From Chlamydiota bacterium (lineage in GTDB: Bacteria; Chlamydiota; Chlamydiia; Chlamydiales; Parachlamydiaceae), in NCBI GenBank assembly GCA_013285965.1, contig JABDGQ010000001.1, positions 125,106 to 189,105 of the forward strand: 64,000 nt of DNA, read 5' to 3'. Both the position numbers and the translations under genes were made by a program. A model generated the notes under the pieces. The model saw nothing but the letters and a program-made list of their open reading frames with translations. It ran no database searches and was not told where the DNA came from. Position 1 is the stretch's first letter. Every line of letters begins with the position of its first letter. Below, piece after piece: positions 1 to 8,609 of the stretch.

Positions 1-1400
1 CCATAAATCCAGCAGCTGATAGTAAAGCATAATAAACAACTCAACAAGCAAATCACTGCAAATAAATTAGTTTGAGACCCAAACACCCATAGTAACCATA
101 AAATAGTAGCACACAACAAAAAGCCCATTAGTTGTTTAAATGTTTCCATCCAAGATCCTGGCTTTGGTAAGAAACGCAAACAAGATGGAAAAAAAGCTAA
201 TAATAAATAAGGACTACTCATACCTAGAGCTACAAAGGTGAAAATTGATAGTGATTGCCAAAAAGGCAATATGACTGCTATACCGACGGCTGATCCTAAA
301 AATGGACCAGTGCATGGCGTGGCTACAGCTGTGGCTAATACACCGCTTAAAAACGAGCGTGTAATACCTGTTGTTTTGGCGGCATCAACCTCTTTTTGAC
401 CAGCCCAGGCCGCCATCGATAAGCCCCACTCAAAGAGACCAAATAAATTAAGAGCTAATACGAATAGTATAATTGTCAAAGTGGCTACAAAAAGCGGCTC
501 TTGTAATTGAAACCCCCAACCCACACTTTGGCCATAAGTGCGCAATAATAACATTAAAGAAGCTAATAGCCAAAAAGAGCAAACTACACCACCGGTGAAT
601 GCCAAGCCATGTCGCCAAATCAACGCACGACTTTGACCAGCCATTTTAACAAAACTCATAATTTTTAAAGACATCACAGGCAAGACACAAGGCATACAAT
701 TTAGTATTAATCCGCCTATAAATGCTAAAAATAAAAGCACTAATAGATTTTCAGTGCTACTCTCATTAACTTGTATTGAGTCGGCATTTTGACTTGCTAC
801 ATCAAAATTATTTTTTACAGGCGATAGGACCGCAATATCAGTAGCAGATCCTGCACTAATTTTTGGCAAACGCTCGCGAGCTTTAATGAAAGCATCTTTA
901 ACATTATCATTAATAATAGGTTCTTGAGCGGAGAGCTTTAAGGGAAAGGATAGCGTCATATTACCTGGTTGACAAGCTTCTTCCGAACAAATTAAATATT
1001 CCACGGATGCTTTTAATGTGGCGCTTTGTTGTTCTGTAGGGTTGTTAGAGGGTCTAATGCGACTCAGTACATAAATTTCACCCTCATACCCAAAAGATTC
1101 TATCCCCGCGGTATTAAATAATTGCGAAGTAGGCCATTGCGTTGATTCCAGCACATAATTTTCTGGCAACTCCCATTCAATTTGTAAGGGTACACCAACT
1201 TCACCGCAATCTTTACTATAAGCATGCCAACCATCTGGAATGTGCAAACGCGCAGCCACGTTAAATGGACGCCCCGCCATAACACTCTCTTCTTCACAAA
1301 TAATTTCGGCTTTTATATTTGGGGAAATAGCACTTAAAGTAAAACAGTGCGATAAAATTAGCAAATACGATAGGCTGATTATGTATAACTGATTAATCAT
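1..1400 (-). CDS. dsbD: Thiol:disulfide interchange protein DsbD, N-terminal two thirds (runs off the left edge)
   Basis: Reading the minus strand from an ATG at 1400 gives about 466 open codons that continue past base 1. A signal-like leader is followed by an immunoglobulin-like periplasmic domain with a CSEEAC-type cysteine pair (about residue 150). Next come several membrane segments with the DsbD signatures NCMPCVLPVMSLKI and TAVATPCTGPFLG. DsbD passes electrons from cytosolic thioredoxin across the inner membrane to periplasmic thiol oxidoreductases; this matters in chlamydiae, whose outer envelope is disulfide cross-linked. The C-terminal thioredoxin domain would lie outside the window. 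The gene is divergent from exbB with a 99-base gap, as in chlamydial genomes where it neighbours the exb genes. Confidence 0.93.
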   Translation of the reverse strand, partial: MINQLYIISLSYLLILSHCFTLSAISPNIKAEIICEEESVMAGRPFNVAARLHIPDGWHAYSKDCGEVGVPLQIEWELPENYVLESTQWPTSQLFNTAGIESFGYEGEIYVLSRIRPSNNPTEQQSATLKASVEYLICSEEACQPGNMTLSFPLKLSAQEPIINDNVKDAFIKARERLPKISAGSATDIAVLSPVKNNFDVASQNADSIQVNESSTENLLVLLFLAFIGGLILNCMPCVLPVMSLKIMSFVKMAGQSRALIWRHGLAFTGGVVCSFWLLASLMLLLRTYGQSVGWGFQLQEPLFVATLTIILFVLALNLFGLFEWGLSMAAWAGQKEVDAAKTTGITRSFLSGVLATAVATPCTGPFLGSAVGIAVILPFWQSLSIFTFVALGMSSPYLLLAFFPSCLRFLPKPGSWMETFKQLMGFLLCATILWLLWVFGSQTNLFAVICLLSCLLCFTISCWIY

Positions 1401-1499
1401 GCAATGTCTCTCTCTTGACAAAATAGCTATTATTGACTATTTTTTGTTATATTTTATGTATTTAATAAAATTAAGCAATGTGATCTTCACAAAATATTA

Positions 1500-2297
1500 A
1501 TGGATAATATAATGATTGTCAAACTTTTTTTGTTAAGTTCTAATCCTTTTTTTGAATCTTATATACAATCAGATATATTAGGAAAACTAATTTTTATTGG
1601 ACTTTATCTTATTTCAATATGCAGTTGGTCTATTTTATTATATAAAATATGGACCACTTATCAAGCTAAGAAAAATGCTTTTCGTTTTTATGAAGCTTTC
1701 CAACTTCACAAAATGAATCCTACTACTATTGATTACGAACGGCTCAATCAAAAAAAAACCATCAACCCTTTTTTGGCACTTTATATTACCTTACATAAAC
1801 AATGTGCAGAATTGTTAACTTATGAAAAAAACCTACATAGCCAAAGCGTTGCCCATCCAAAGCAAGGGCTAACAACACAAGAGATTGATTATTTAGCTTC
1901 ACATTTAACTACACAAATCGCCCATCAAGTCAAAAATCTTGAGAAAAACTTATATATTCTTGCAACTACTGTCAGCCTAGCTCCTTTTTTAGGACTTTTA
2001 GGAACAGTTTGGGGTATTTTAACCACTTTTTCAGCACTGCAAACACAAGGAGTTAGTGGCACACATCAAATGGTATTAAGCGGCCTTTCACTTGCTCTAG
2101 CTACCACCGTAATTGGACTTTTAGATGCTATCCCGGCGTTAGTTGGATATAATTATTTAAAGAACAATATTCGTGACTTTTCCATCGAAATGGAAGGGTT
2201 TGCCAATGAAATATTGACCACTATGGAACTGCACTATCGCCGAGCTGTTATGACCATAAACAATAAAATAGATGAAAGTCAACAAAAGGCGCAGTGA
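1500..2297 (+). CDS. exbB: ExbB/TolQ-type proton channel protein
   Basis: A 265-residue inner-membrane protein with three predicted membrane segments (about residues 28-50, 148-175 and 190-215). The long cytoplasmic loop between segments 1 and 2 and the conserved run LAPFLGLLGTVWGIL are typical of MotA/TolQ/ExbB proteins. With ExbD it forms the proton-driven motor that powers TonB- or TolA-type energy transfer to the outer membrane. A second in-frame ATG lies at 1512; no strong ribosome binding site separates the two choices. The stop overlaps the start of exbD by four bases, so the two are co-translated. Confidence 0.92.
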   Translation: MDNIMIVKLFLLSSNPFFESYIQSDILGKLIFIGLYLISICSWSILLYKIWTTYQAKKNAFRFYEAFQLHKMNPTTIDYERLNQKKTINPFLALYITLHKQCAELLTYEKNLHSQSVAHPKQGLTTQEIDYLASHLTTQIAHQVKNLEKNLYILATTVSLAPFLGLLGTVWGILTTFSALQTQGVSGTHQMVLSGLSLALATTVIGLLDAIPALVGYNYLKNNIRDFSIEMEGFANEILTTMELHYRRAVMTINNKIDESQQKAQ

Positions 2298-2725
2298 TGA
2301 GAAATGGTCGCTTGAGCTCACATAAAGCCACCTTTGTAGATGAACCCACTGTTAATTTAACACCATTAATTGACGTGGTTTTTGTCATTTTAATTACTTT
2401 TATTGTTATTGCCCCTTTATTAAATACCGATCGCGTAGCGCTGGCTTTTGCTCCTAATCAACCATCCAGCACTATAAGCTCTGCTCAAGAGGCCAGTGCT
2501 ATAGCTATTCACGTGCATCACGACAATACCATTTGGCTAAACCAAGAGCAAATTGCTGCCGCTCAACTCCCCGAACAACTAGTACAAATAAAACAGAAAT
2601 TTCCGACCTCTCATTTACAAGTATTTCATGATAAAAGAGCCCATTTTGGCATTTATCAATCAGTAAAGAATGCGGCACAAGAAGCCGGTTTTACTGAGAT
2701 GGATGTTATTTTAACGCCCGCTTAA
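2294..2725 (+). CDS. exbD: ExbD/TolR-type proton channel subunit
   Basis: A 143-residue protein with one N-terminal membrane helix containing the proton-pathway aspartate in LTPLIDVVFVILITFIV (about residues 22-40), followed by a periplasmic domain. This is the standard ExbD/TolR build and length. Its start codon overlaps the exbB stop (ATGA). It works as the stator partner of ExbB in the inner membrane. The next gene, with a TonB/TolA architecture, begins 15 bases downstream. Confidence 0.92.
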   Translation: MMRNGRLSSHKATFVDEPTVNLTPLIDVVFVILITFIVIAPLLNTDRVALAFAPNQPSSTISSAQEASAIAIHVHHDNTIWLNQEQIAAAQLPEQLVQIKQKFPTSHLQVFHDKRAHFGIYQSVKNAAQEAGFTEMDVILTPA

Positions 2726-2740
2726 AAGCATTTTTATCAC

Positions 2741-4015
2741 ATGCAACACACCACCTCAACCTTTAACCACCACCAACGAACACTTCTGGCAAGTTTTTTA
2801 TTTGTCATTCTCTTGCACGGTCTCTTATTAATTCTTCTCAGCACATGGGAGCAAAAAGAGGATATTAAATCGCAGCGCCAAAAAATAACGGTACGTATAA
2901 TTTCTACACCAAAAAAAATTGCCATGGCTACAACAAGTATGGTGTTACCTTCCGAACAAACACAAACTGCACCAGAAATAGAACCAAAACCTGAATCAAA
3001 ACCTGAATCAAAACCTGAATCAAAACCTGAATCAAAACCTGAATCAAAACCTGAATCAAAACCTGAATCAAAACCTGAACCAAAACCTGAATCAAAACCT
3101 GAATCAAAACCTGAATCAAAACCTGAATCAAAACCTGAACCAAAACCTGAACCAAAACCTGAACCAAAACCTGAACCAAAACCTGAACCAAAACCTGAAC
3201 CAAAACCTGAACCAAAACCTGAACCAAAACCTGAACCAAAACCTGAACCAAAACCTGAACCAAAACCTGAACCAAAACCTGAACCAAAACCTGCAAAACC
3301 TAAAGCAGCACCCAAAGTGGCTGAAAAAGGAGCAACAAAATCGATACCAAAGCCTAAAACCGAAGGCAAAAACAGTGCGGTGCCAAAATCTAATGCCTCC
3401 AAAATTAATACGACCGCCGTCGAGGAAGCTGCCAAAAAACAAAAAATCTTAGATGAAAAACGTTTAGAAGAGAAACGATTGCAAGAAAAAAAACTAGAAG
3501 AGAAAAGGTTAGAAGAGAAAAGAATAGCCGATGAGAAAGCACGCCGCGCTCTACAAATCAAACAAGAAGAAGCCAAGGCTATTTTAAACAAACTCAATAA
3601 TACTGAAATAAGCATGACAAACGCTAACTCCAGCAAATATAACGTTGAGCCCAGTGCTACATTGCCACTTGCTCTACCTACTGCAGTGCATGAATTAAAT
3701 AGCGACAATTTAGCTGTAACTATTACTACTAGTGCCGATTTACCGATGTCTAGTAAAGAAGAACAATATGCTCAGCAGATGATTGCTAAGTTAGAGAAAA
3801 TTAAAGCACTAGATATTGATGAACCAATAAGCTTGAGCATAAAAGTAAATAGGCAAGGAAAGATCCTAGCCATTGATATTAAAAATGGTAACAGCAAAAA
3901 TCAAAGCTATCTCAAAAATAAAATAGAAGCGTTAAACTTTAGTAATTTTTATGAGGCTTTTGCTCACGAAAGCGAGCACACCTTTGTATTCACATTACAC
4001 ATCGGCAAGAAATAA
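2741..4015 (+). CDS. TonB/TolA-like envelope-spanning protein with long Pro-Glu-Lys spacer
   Basis: A 424-residue protein, third gene of the exb operon. It has one N-terminal membrane anchor (about residues 13-35), then a spacer of about 100 residues made of KPES and KPEP tetrads, then a charged coiled-coil-like stretch rich in EEKRL (about residues 228-280), and a compact C-terminal domain ending in [10 protein letters not shown]. That domain order is that of TonB/TolA proteins, which bridge the periplasm and carry force from ExbB/ExbD. I infer it is the counterpart of the chlamydial gene that follows exbD. The spacer is encoded by near-perfect 12-bp repeats and is probably length-variable. 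The stop codon sits in sequence shared with a family-2 repeat end. Confidence 0.8.
   Translation: MQHTTSTFNHHQRTLLASFLFVILLHGLLLILLSTWEQKEDIKSQRQKITVRIISTPKKIAMATTSMVLPSEQTQTAPEIEPKPESKPESKPESKPESKPESKPESKPESKPEPKPESKPESKPESKPESKPEPKPEPKPEPKPEPKPEPKPEPKPEPKPEPKPEPKPEPKPEPKPEPKPEPKPAKPKAAPKVAEKGATKSIPKPKTEGKNSAVPKSNASKINTTAVEEAAKKQKILDEKRLEEKRLQEKKLEEKRLEEKRIADEKARRALQIKQEEAKAILNKLNNTEISMTNANSSKYNVEPSATLPLALPTAVHELNSDNLAVTITTSADLPMSSKEEQYAQQMIAKLEKIKALDIDEPISLSIKVNRQGKILAIDIKNGNSKNQSYLKNKIEALNFSNFYEAFAHESEHTFVFTLHIGKK
2989..3294 (+). repeat. 12-bp tandem repeat encoding KPES/KPEP spacer
   Basis: About 25 head-to-tail copies of the unit AAACCTGAATCA or AAACCTGAACCA lie inside the tonB/tolA-like gene. 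The copies differ almost only at one base (serine versus proline codon). The two variants are grouped, with KPES mostly first and KPEP mostly last, a pattern expected from slippage or unequal exchange. It codes for an extended, stiff periplasmic spacer. Confidence 0.95.
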
Positions 4016-4037
4016 ATGTAGTTTCGAAAGAAGTCTA
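4010..4037. mobile_element. Family-2 palindromic element, right-end fragment
   Basis: The bases ending in GTTTCGAAAGAAGTCTA match the right end of the family-2 elements found at 37.5, 45.6, 48.6 and 60.2 kb, including the flanking TA. Only the end is present. It touches the stop codon of the tonB/tolA-like gene and lies where chlamydiae usually continue with tolB and pal. Confidence 0.7.
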
Positions 4038-4227
4038 CTAAGAAATGGCAGATTTTACTGGCAAAATAGCCGACAATGCCATATGATCAGCTACTTTTCT
4101 CCTGGTCAGCGATTGACCCAAGATTAGAATTTGAAATTAAACCACTATTGCTTGCACATCAAAGCATTTGTACAAACATAACAAGATTGTCACATTGATT
4201 AACTGATGGCAACAACTCGCAGAGGAC

Positions 4228-6672
4228 ATGTCAATGCGCATTTTTACTGGTGTTATATTAAATTTATTTTGTAATTTACTAAAATTTAAATTACCTTTTT
4301 CTCCTTTTAAATCGAATTATTATCAGACGCTTTTATTTGCATTTTCTTTAAGTATTTCTTTACCATCTGTTTTGGTGTATGGGCAGGGATTAGAGAATGA
4401 GAATCGTATTATTGAAGACATAAATATTACTGTGCATGGCGATGCAAGCTCAATTTGTGACACTAAAGCCATTGTCGCAAGATTGCATACACAGCCAAAT
4501 GGGATGTTCTCACAAGGTGATTTTGATGAAGATCTTAAATTATTGGCACAAGATTTTGATAGAGTCGAACCACAAATAGAGACGGTAGATGAAAAATTAA
4601 TTATCGGACTGCATTTGTGGACAAAGCCCATCATACGCACTATTAGTTGGTGTGGAAATCATGGCCTTAAAACAACTCGTTTACAAAAAGAACTCAACAT
4701 CGCATGTTTTAGCCCCTTTGATAAACCAGCTTTTAATGAGGCTTTTCATAAAATCAAAGCTTACTACATTCAGGAAGGATTTTTTGAAGCCAATCTAACT
4801 TATCAAGTAGAGCTCAATGAAGAACTTAACGAAGTCTCTATCATCATCAATATTGATGAAGGGCGCGTTGGTAGAGTACAGGAAATTGTATTTGTCAATT
4901 TTACTGATAAAGAGAAGTGCGAAATCTTACTTGAAATGGTCACCAAGAAATACAACTTGTTCACAAGTTGGTACACACATGCCGGAACCTATAACGAAGA
5001 TGCTGTGGAGCAAGACCGCATGGTCATTACTAATTACTTACAAAATCAAGGCTACGCTGACGCACAGGTTAGTGTTGAAGTATCTGAAGGAGCTAAGTCA
5101 CATCGCATAATCGTTGTAATTACAGCCGATAAAGGCCAACTTTATACATTTGGGCAAGTTTCATTTGAAGGCAATAAAGTATTTGATGATGAGTGTATTA
5201 CAGAATTATTTAGCGCTATCCCATGCCAACCATTTTCACTAGATAGCATTAGAGACACCATTGAAGCGATTACAGATAAATATGGCCGCTTAGGATATGT
5301 TGATACCAATGTCAATTTTGATCAAGAACTGATGGATTGCCAAACTGCTTATCGCGTTAACTTCAAAATTGAAGAAGGAGCTCAATATTCAGTTGGTTTG
5401 ATTCGCATTTTTGGCAACACTGTGACAAAAGATTCAGTAATATTACATGAAACTTTGCTCACACCTGGTGAAATTTTCAATACTATAAAACTGAAAGCCA
5501 CGCAAGCACGCTTAGCCAACATTGGTTATTTTAAGAGCGTTAATGTTTACATAGTCAAAGGAAGCGAGTCAAATTTAGGAAATGGTAATTATCGCGATGT
5601 GTATATTGAAGTAGAAGAAACCGATACTGGACAATTTAGCGCCTTTTTTGGATTCAGCACTGTTGAAGAGTTGTTTGGTGGTATGTCCATTACAGAGAAG
5701 AACTTCAATTATGCCGGCATCTCCCGCTCATGGAAAGAAGGGTTGCGTACATTGCGTGGAGGTGGTGAATATTTGCAATTGAATCTACAAATTGGTCAGA
5801 AAAGTCGTACCTATGGTTTGTCTTGGACAAAACCTCATTTTATGGACACACGTTGGTCGGTCGGTTTTGATTTGACCAATGCTACCACACGCTACATATC
5901 AAATAAATATGATTTAGAAACTTCTTCCTTAGTGTTGCGTGCACATTATGATTATAACCAATTTGTTCGCTTTGGACTGCAATATCGCTTAAAAAATGGT
6001 TTTGTCGATCTACAAGAAAATGCCAGCTGTATCTCCGAACTAGAGCACGATGCACATATTCATGGTTTAATTTCAGCGGTTGGCGGTTCTATTGGCTACG
6101 ATTCCACTGATCATTCGATTAAAGCTTCAAGGGGTTTTCGCTCAAAATTACTATTGGAATATGCTGGTATTGGTGGCGATCATAAATTTTTCAACCTAGG
6201 TTATTTTAATAGCTATTATTTGCCAATTGGCAGTCGCCTTGTCGTCAAGTATCGAGCCGATTTTCGCTTTATCCAACCACTAGGAACCACTTCATATTAT
6301 ACTATGCCAATGGATGAGAGGATATTTTTAGGTGGTGATTTTTGTGTGCGTGGTTTTCGTCCATACCGCTTAGGTCCTCACTATCGCCATCATCCCCATA
6401 TACCGCGCGGGGGGTTGTCTATGCAATTTTATTCAGTAGAGATGGTGCGCCGCATCATGCAAGATCTTGAAGTATACGCTTTTTTAGACGCTGGACACTT
6501 GTCAAAAGACACGTGGGAATTTGGTAGAATGAGTGTGTCAATTGGTTACGGCTGTCGTTTTAAACTTATCGATAGCATACCACCTGTGTCGCTTGGCATG
6601 GGTTACCCACTTAATGCACATAGTCACAGCGATGTAAAAAAGTTCTTTTTTTCTTTCGGTGGAAATTTTTAA
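4228..6672 (+). CDS. bamA: BamA/Omp85 outer-membrane protein assembly factor
   Basis: An 814-residue protein with a leader ending near residue 50, a string of POTRA repeats (about residues 65-430, including GRVGRVQEIVF and GQVSFEGNKVF) and a C-terminal beta-barrel with the motif VRGFRPYRLGP (about residue 710). It ends in FSFGGNF, with the terminal phenylalanine typical of barrel proteins. BamA inserts outer-membrane proteins. The AGAGG ribosome binding site touches the first ATG and is better spaced for the ATG at 4234, so the true start may be two codons later. The order bamA-skp-lpxD is the chlamydial order. Confidence 0.95.
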   Translation: MSMRIFTGVILNLFCNLLKFKLPFSPFKSNYYQTLLFAFSLSISLPSVLVYGQGLENENRIIEDINITVHGDASSICDTKAIVARLHTQPNGMFSQGDFDEDLKLLAQDFDRVEPQIETVDEKLIIGLHLWTKPIIRTISWCGNHGLKTTRLQKELNIACFSPFDKPAFNEAFHKIKAYYIQEGFFEANLTYQVELNEELNEVSIIINIDEGRVGRVQEIVFVNFTDKEKCEILLEMVTKKYNLFTSWYTHAGTYNEDAVEQDRMVITNYLQNQGYADAQVSVEVSEGAKSHRIIVVITADKGQLYTFGQVSFEGNKVFDDECITELFSAIPCQPFSLDSIRDTIEAITDKYGRLGYVDTNVNFDQELMDCQTAYRVNFKIEEGAQYSVGLIRIFGNTVTKDSVILHETLLTPGEIFNTIKLKATQARLANIGYFKSVNVYIVKGSESNLGNGNYRDVYIEVEETDTGQFSAFFGFSTVEELFGGMSITEKNFNYAGISRSWKEGLRTLRGGGEYLQLNLQIGQKSRTYGLSWTKPHFMDTRWSVGFDLTNATTRYISNKYDLETSSLVLRAHYDYNQFVRFGLQYRLKNGFVDLQENASCISELEHDAHIHGLISAVGGSIGYDSTDHSIKASRGFRSKLLLEYAGIGGDHKFFNLGYFNSYYLPIGSRLVVKYRADFRFIQPLGTTSYYTMPMDERIFLGGDFCVRGFRPYRLGPHYRHHPHIPRGGLSMQFYSVEMVRRIMQDLEVYAFLDAGHLSKDTWEFGRMSVSIGYGCRFKLIDSIPPVSLGMGYPLNAHSHSDVKKFFFSFGGNF

Positions 6673-6710
6673 TTGGCATCATGAATCCGTCATTTAATCA
6701 AGGAGAAGTT

Positions 6711-7349
6711 ATGAAAAATTTTAAAATATATGGATATAATATCATCTTCATATTTGCGTTGTATGCAAATCTGCAAGCACAGCAAGTTTCAAACTTTGAA
6801 CAACCCCAACAATCTTTCCAATACTCTCAACCATCTAACGGAAAAGCAATCAATAGTCCATCCGTTCAGACTAGTGCACTAAAAATCGGTATTGTCAACA
6901 CCAAACGTTGTTTAGAAGAATCAAAATTAGGCAAACAGGAACAAGCTAATTTTGAGAAAATGAAGACTCAAATGGAATCAGTATTGCGCGATAAAGAAAC
7001 GCAATTAGAAGAGATTGAAACCAAACTAAATGATGAAGATTATTTAGATGGTATTTCGGAAGAAGCTGAAGGTGAACTGAAACGCAAAAAACGTACCATT
7101 CGCAATGAAGGTATGCAATTGCAAAATCAATATATGCAAACCCTACAGCAAGCTAACGTTAAAATTGTCCAAAAATTGACTGATTCTATCAGCAAAGCTT
7201 CTGCTGATGTGGCCAAAGATCCTGCTATGTCTCTGGATGCCATATTTAGTGATGATGCTGCCACTTTTTATGCTCCCCATTTAGATGTTTCTACACAAAT
7301 AATTTCTAAAATGAATACACTATTTGATGAAGAAAAACAAGCAAAGTAA
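6711..7349 (+). CDS. skp: Skp/OmpH family periplasmic chaperone
   Basis: A 212-residue protein with an N-terminal signal peptide (ends near LQAQ), a core opening KIGIVNTKRCLEESKLG (typical of OmpH/Skp) and a long alpha-helical, charged middle that forms the coiled-coil tentacles. It holds unfolded outer-membrane proteins on their way to BamA. I chose the ATG at 6711 because it follows AAGGAGAAGTT; an in-frame ATG at 6681 would add ten residues ahead of the signal peptide. The gene begins 38 bases after bamA. Confidence 0.9.
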   Translation: MKNFKIYGYNIIFIFALYANLQAQQVSNFEQPQQSFQYSQPSNGKAINSPSVQTSALKIGIVNTKRCLEESKLGKQEQANFEKMKTQMESVLRDKETQLEEIETKLNDEDYLDGISEEAEGELKRKKRTIRNEGMQLQNQYMQTLQQANVKIVQKLTDSISKASADVAKDPAMSLDAIFSDDAATFYAPHLDVSTQIISKMNTLFDEEKQAK

Positions 7350-7370
7350 TTTTAATTAGCCTTACTTTTA

Positions 7371-7403
7371 GACACTTGTGACAATTTATTTGCCACAGGT
7401 GTC
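7371..7403. other. Hairpin between skp and lpxD
   Basis: GACACTTGTG and CACAGGTGTC pair with one mismatch around a 13-base loop. There is no T-run, so it is not a clear terminator; it may attenuate or stabilise the transcript between the two genes. Confidence 0.35.
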
Positions 7404-7481
7404 ATATCTGCATGATTTATAATACACATATTAAAATAGGGGCAGCACCCAAAGCCCACTTAGGCAGTGCTGTAACAAACA

Positions 7482-8567
7482 ATGACAAAAAAGTTTGATT
7501 TAAAATTTTTGGCCGATTTAACGCATTGTAAATTAATCGGCGATCCATCTTATTTTATTTCAGGTGTAGCCGACTTAGAATCAGCCACGGCTGATGATGC
7601 TGCTTTTTTATCCAACGATCGATATTTAAGTGCTATGAAAAAGTCGCAAGCGGGCGTCATCTTTGTTTCTATTAATTCAAAACTAATTGAAGGTAAAAAT
7701 TATTTACTTTCAGGGCAACCCTCAAAGGCCTTTCAACAATTAGTGGATATTTTACATCCAAATTCAGAATTTCACTCTGCCTTCACGGGTGTTCATAAAA
7801 CGGCTGTTATTCACGAAAGTGTGCAATTAGGAAACGATGTAACAGTTGGCCCAAATGCAGTAATTGATGGCATGGTTAAAATTGGTGCAGGCACAATTAT
7901 TGGAGCAGGTGTTTACATCGGATCACATAGTATAATTGGAGAGAATTGTCTCATTCATCCAAATGTTGTCGTTCGTGAAGAGTGCATCATTGGTAATCGC
8001 GTAATTCTCCAGCCTGGAGTGGTTATCGGAGGGTGTGGATTTGGTTACATCACAGATCGTTCAGGCAAGCACACTAAACTCAATCAAGTTGGACATGTCC
8101 ACATCGAAGATGATGTAGAAGTTGGGGCAAACTCGACCATTGACCGCGCTCGTTTTAAAAGCACACATATAGGCAGAGGAAGCAAGATTGACAACTTGGT
8201 ACAAATAGGTCATGGCGTTACATTAGGAGAAAACAACACCATTGTAGCCCAAACGGGCATTGCTGGATCAACGAAAACTGGTAAAAACGTCACTTTTGCA
8301 GGCCATGTGGCCGTATCTGGCCATATTCGTATTGGCGATGGGGTACGAGTAGCCGGTCAAAGTGGCATTAGCAAATCTTTGACAACCGGTGATTACGGAG
8401 GCTCGCCAGCTGTTCCGATGGCCCAATACAACCGCACAAGAGTATTTTTGCGACACATCGAGTCAATGTTCACACAACTAAAAGTGTTAACGAAAAGATT
8501 GACCGCCCTGGAAAAAAGAGAAGTACTAGAGAAAACTGAAAGGTCAGAACATTCAGAACTAGATTGA
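7482..8567 (+). CDS. lpxD: UDP-3-O-acylglucosamine N-acyltransferase
   Basis: A 361-residue cytoplasmic acyltransferase of lipid A synthesis, adding the N-linked acyl chain to UDP-3-O-acylglucosamine. The N-terminal domain recognises the uridine. It is followed by a left-handed beta-helix of hexapeptide repeats (about residues 105-290), and the conserved NLVQIGHGV run holds the catalytic histidine (about residue 246). A short helical C-terminal tail follows. The length is normal. It is the third gene of the bamA-skp-lpxD block. No good ribosome binding site is visible before the ATG. Confidence 0.95.
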   Translation: MTKKFDLKFLADLTHCKLIGDPSYFISGVADLESATADDAAFLSNDRYLSAMKKSQAGVIFVSINSKLIEGKNYLLSGQPSKAFQQLVDILHPNSEFHSAFTGVHKTAVIHESVQLGNDVTVGPNAVIDGMVKIGAGTIIGAGVYIGSHSIIGENCLIHPNVVVREECIIGNRVILQPGVVIGGCGFGYITDRSGKHTKLNQVGHVHIEDDVEVGANSTIDRARFKSTHIGRGSKIDNLVQIGHGVTLGENNTIVAQTGIAGSTKTGKNVTFAGHVAVSGHIRIGDGVRVAGQSGISKSLTTGDYGGSPAVPMAQYNRTRVFLRHIESMFTQLKVLTKRLTALEKREVLEKTERSEHSELD

Positions 8568-8609
8568 ATACATTAATATTCATATAATTATTTTTAACCA
8601 AAGCTTCGC

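Noticed and set aside
2737-3708. Long minus-strand frames opposite the tonB/tolA-like gene (FGSGFGSG-type and QVLVQVL-type proteins)
   Set aside because: They are antisense translations of the 12-bp repeat; no start signal and no family.
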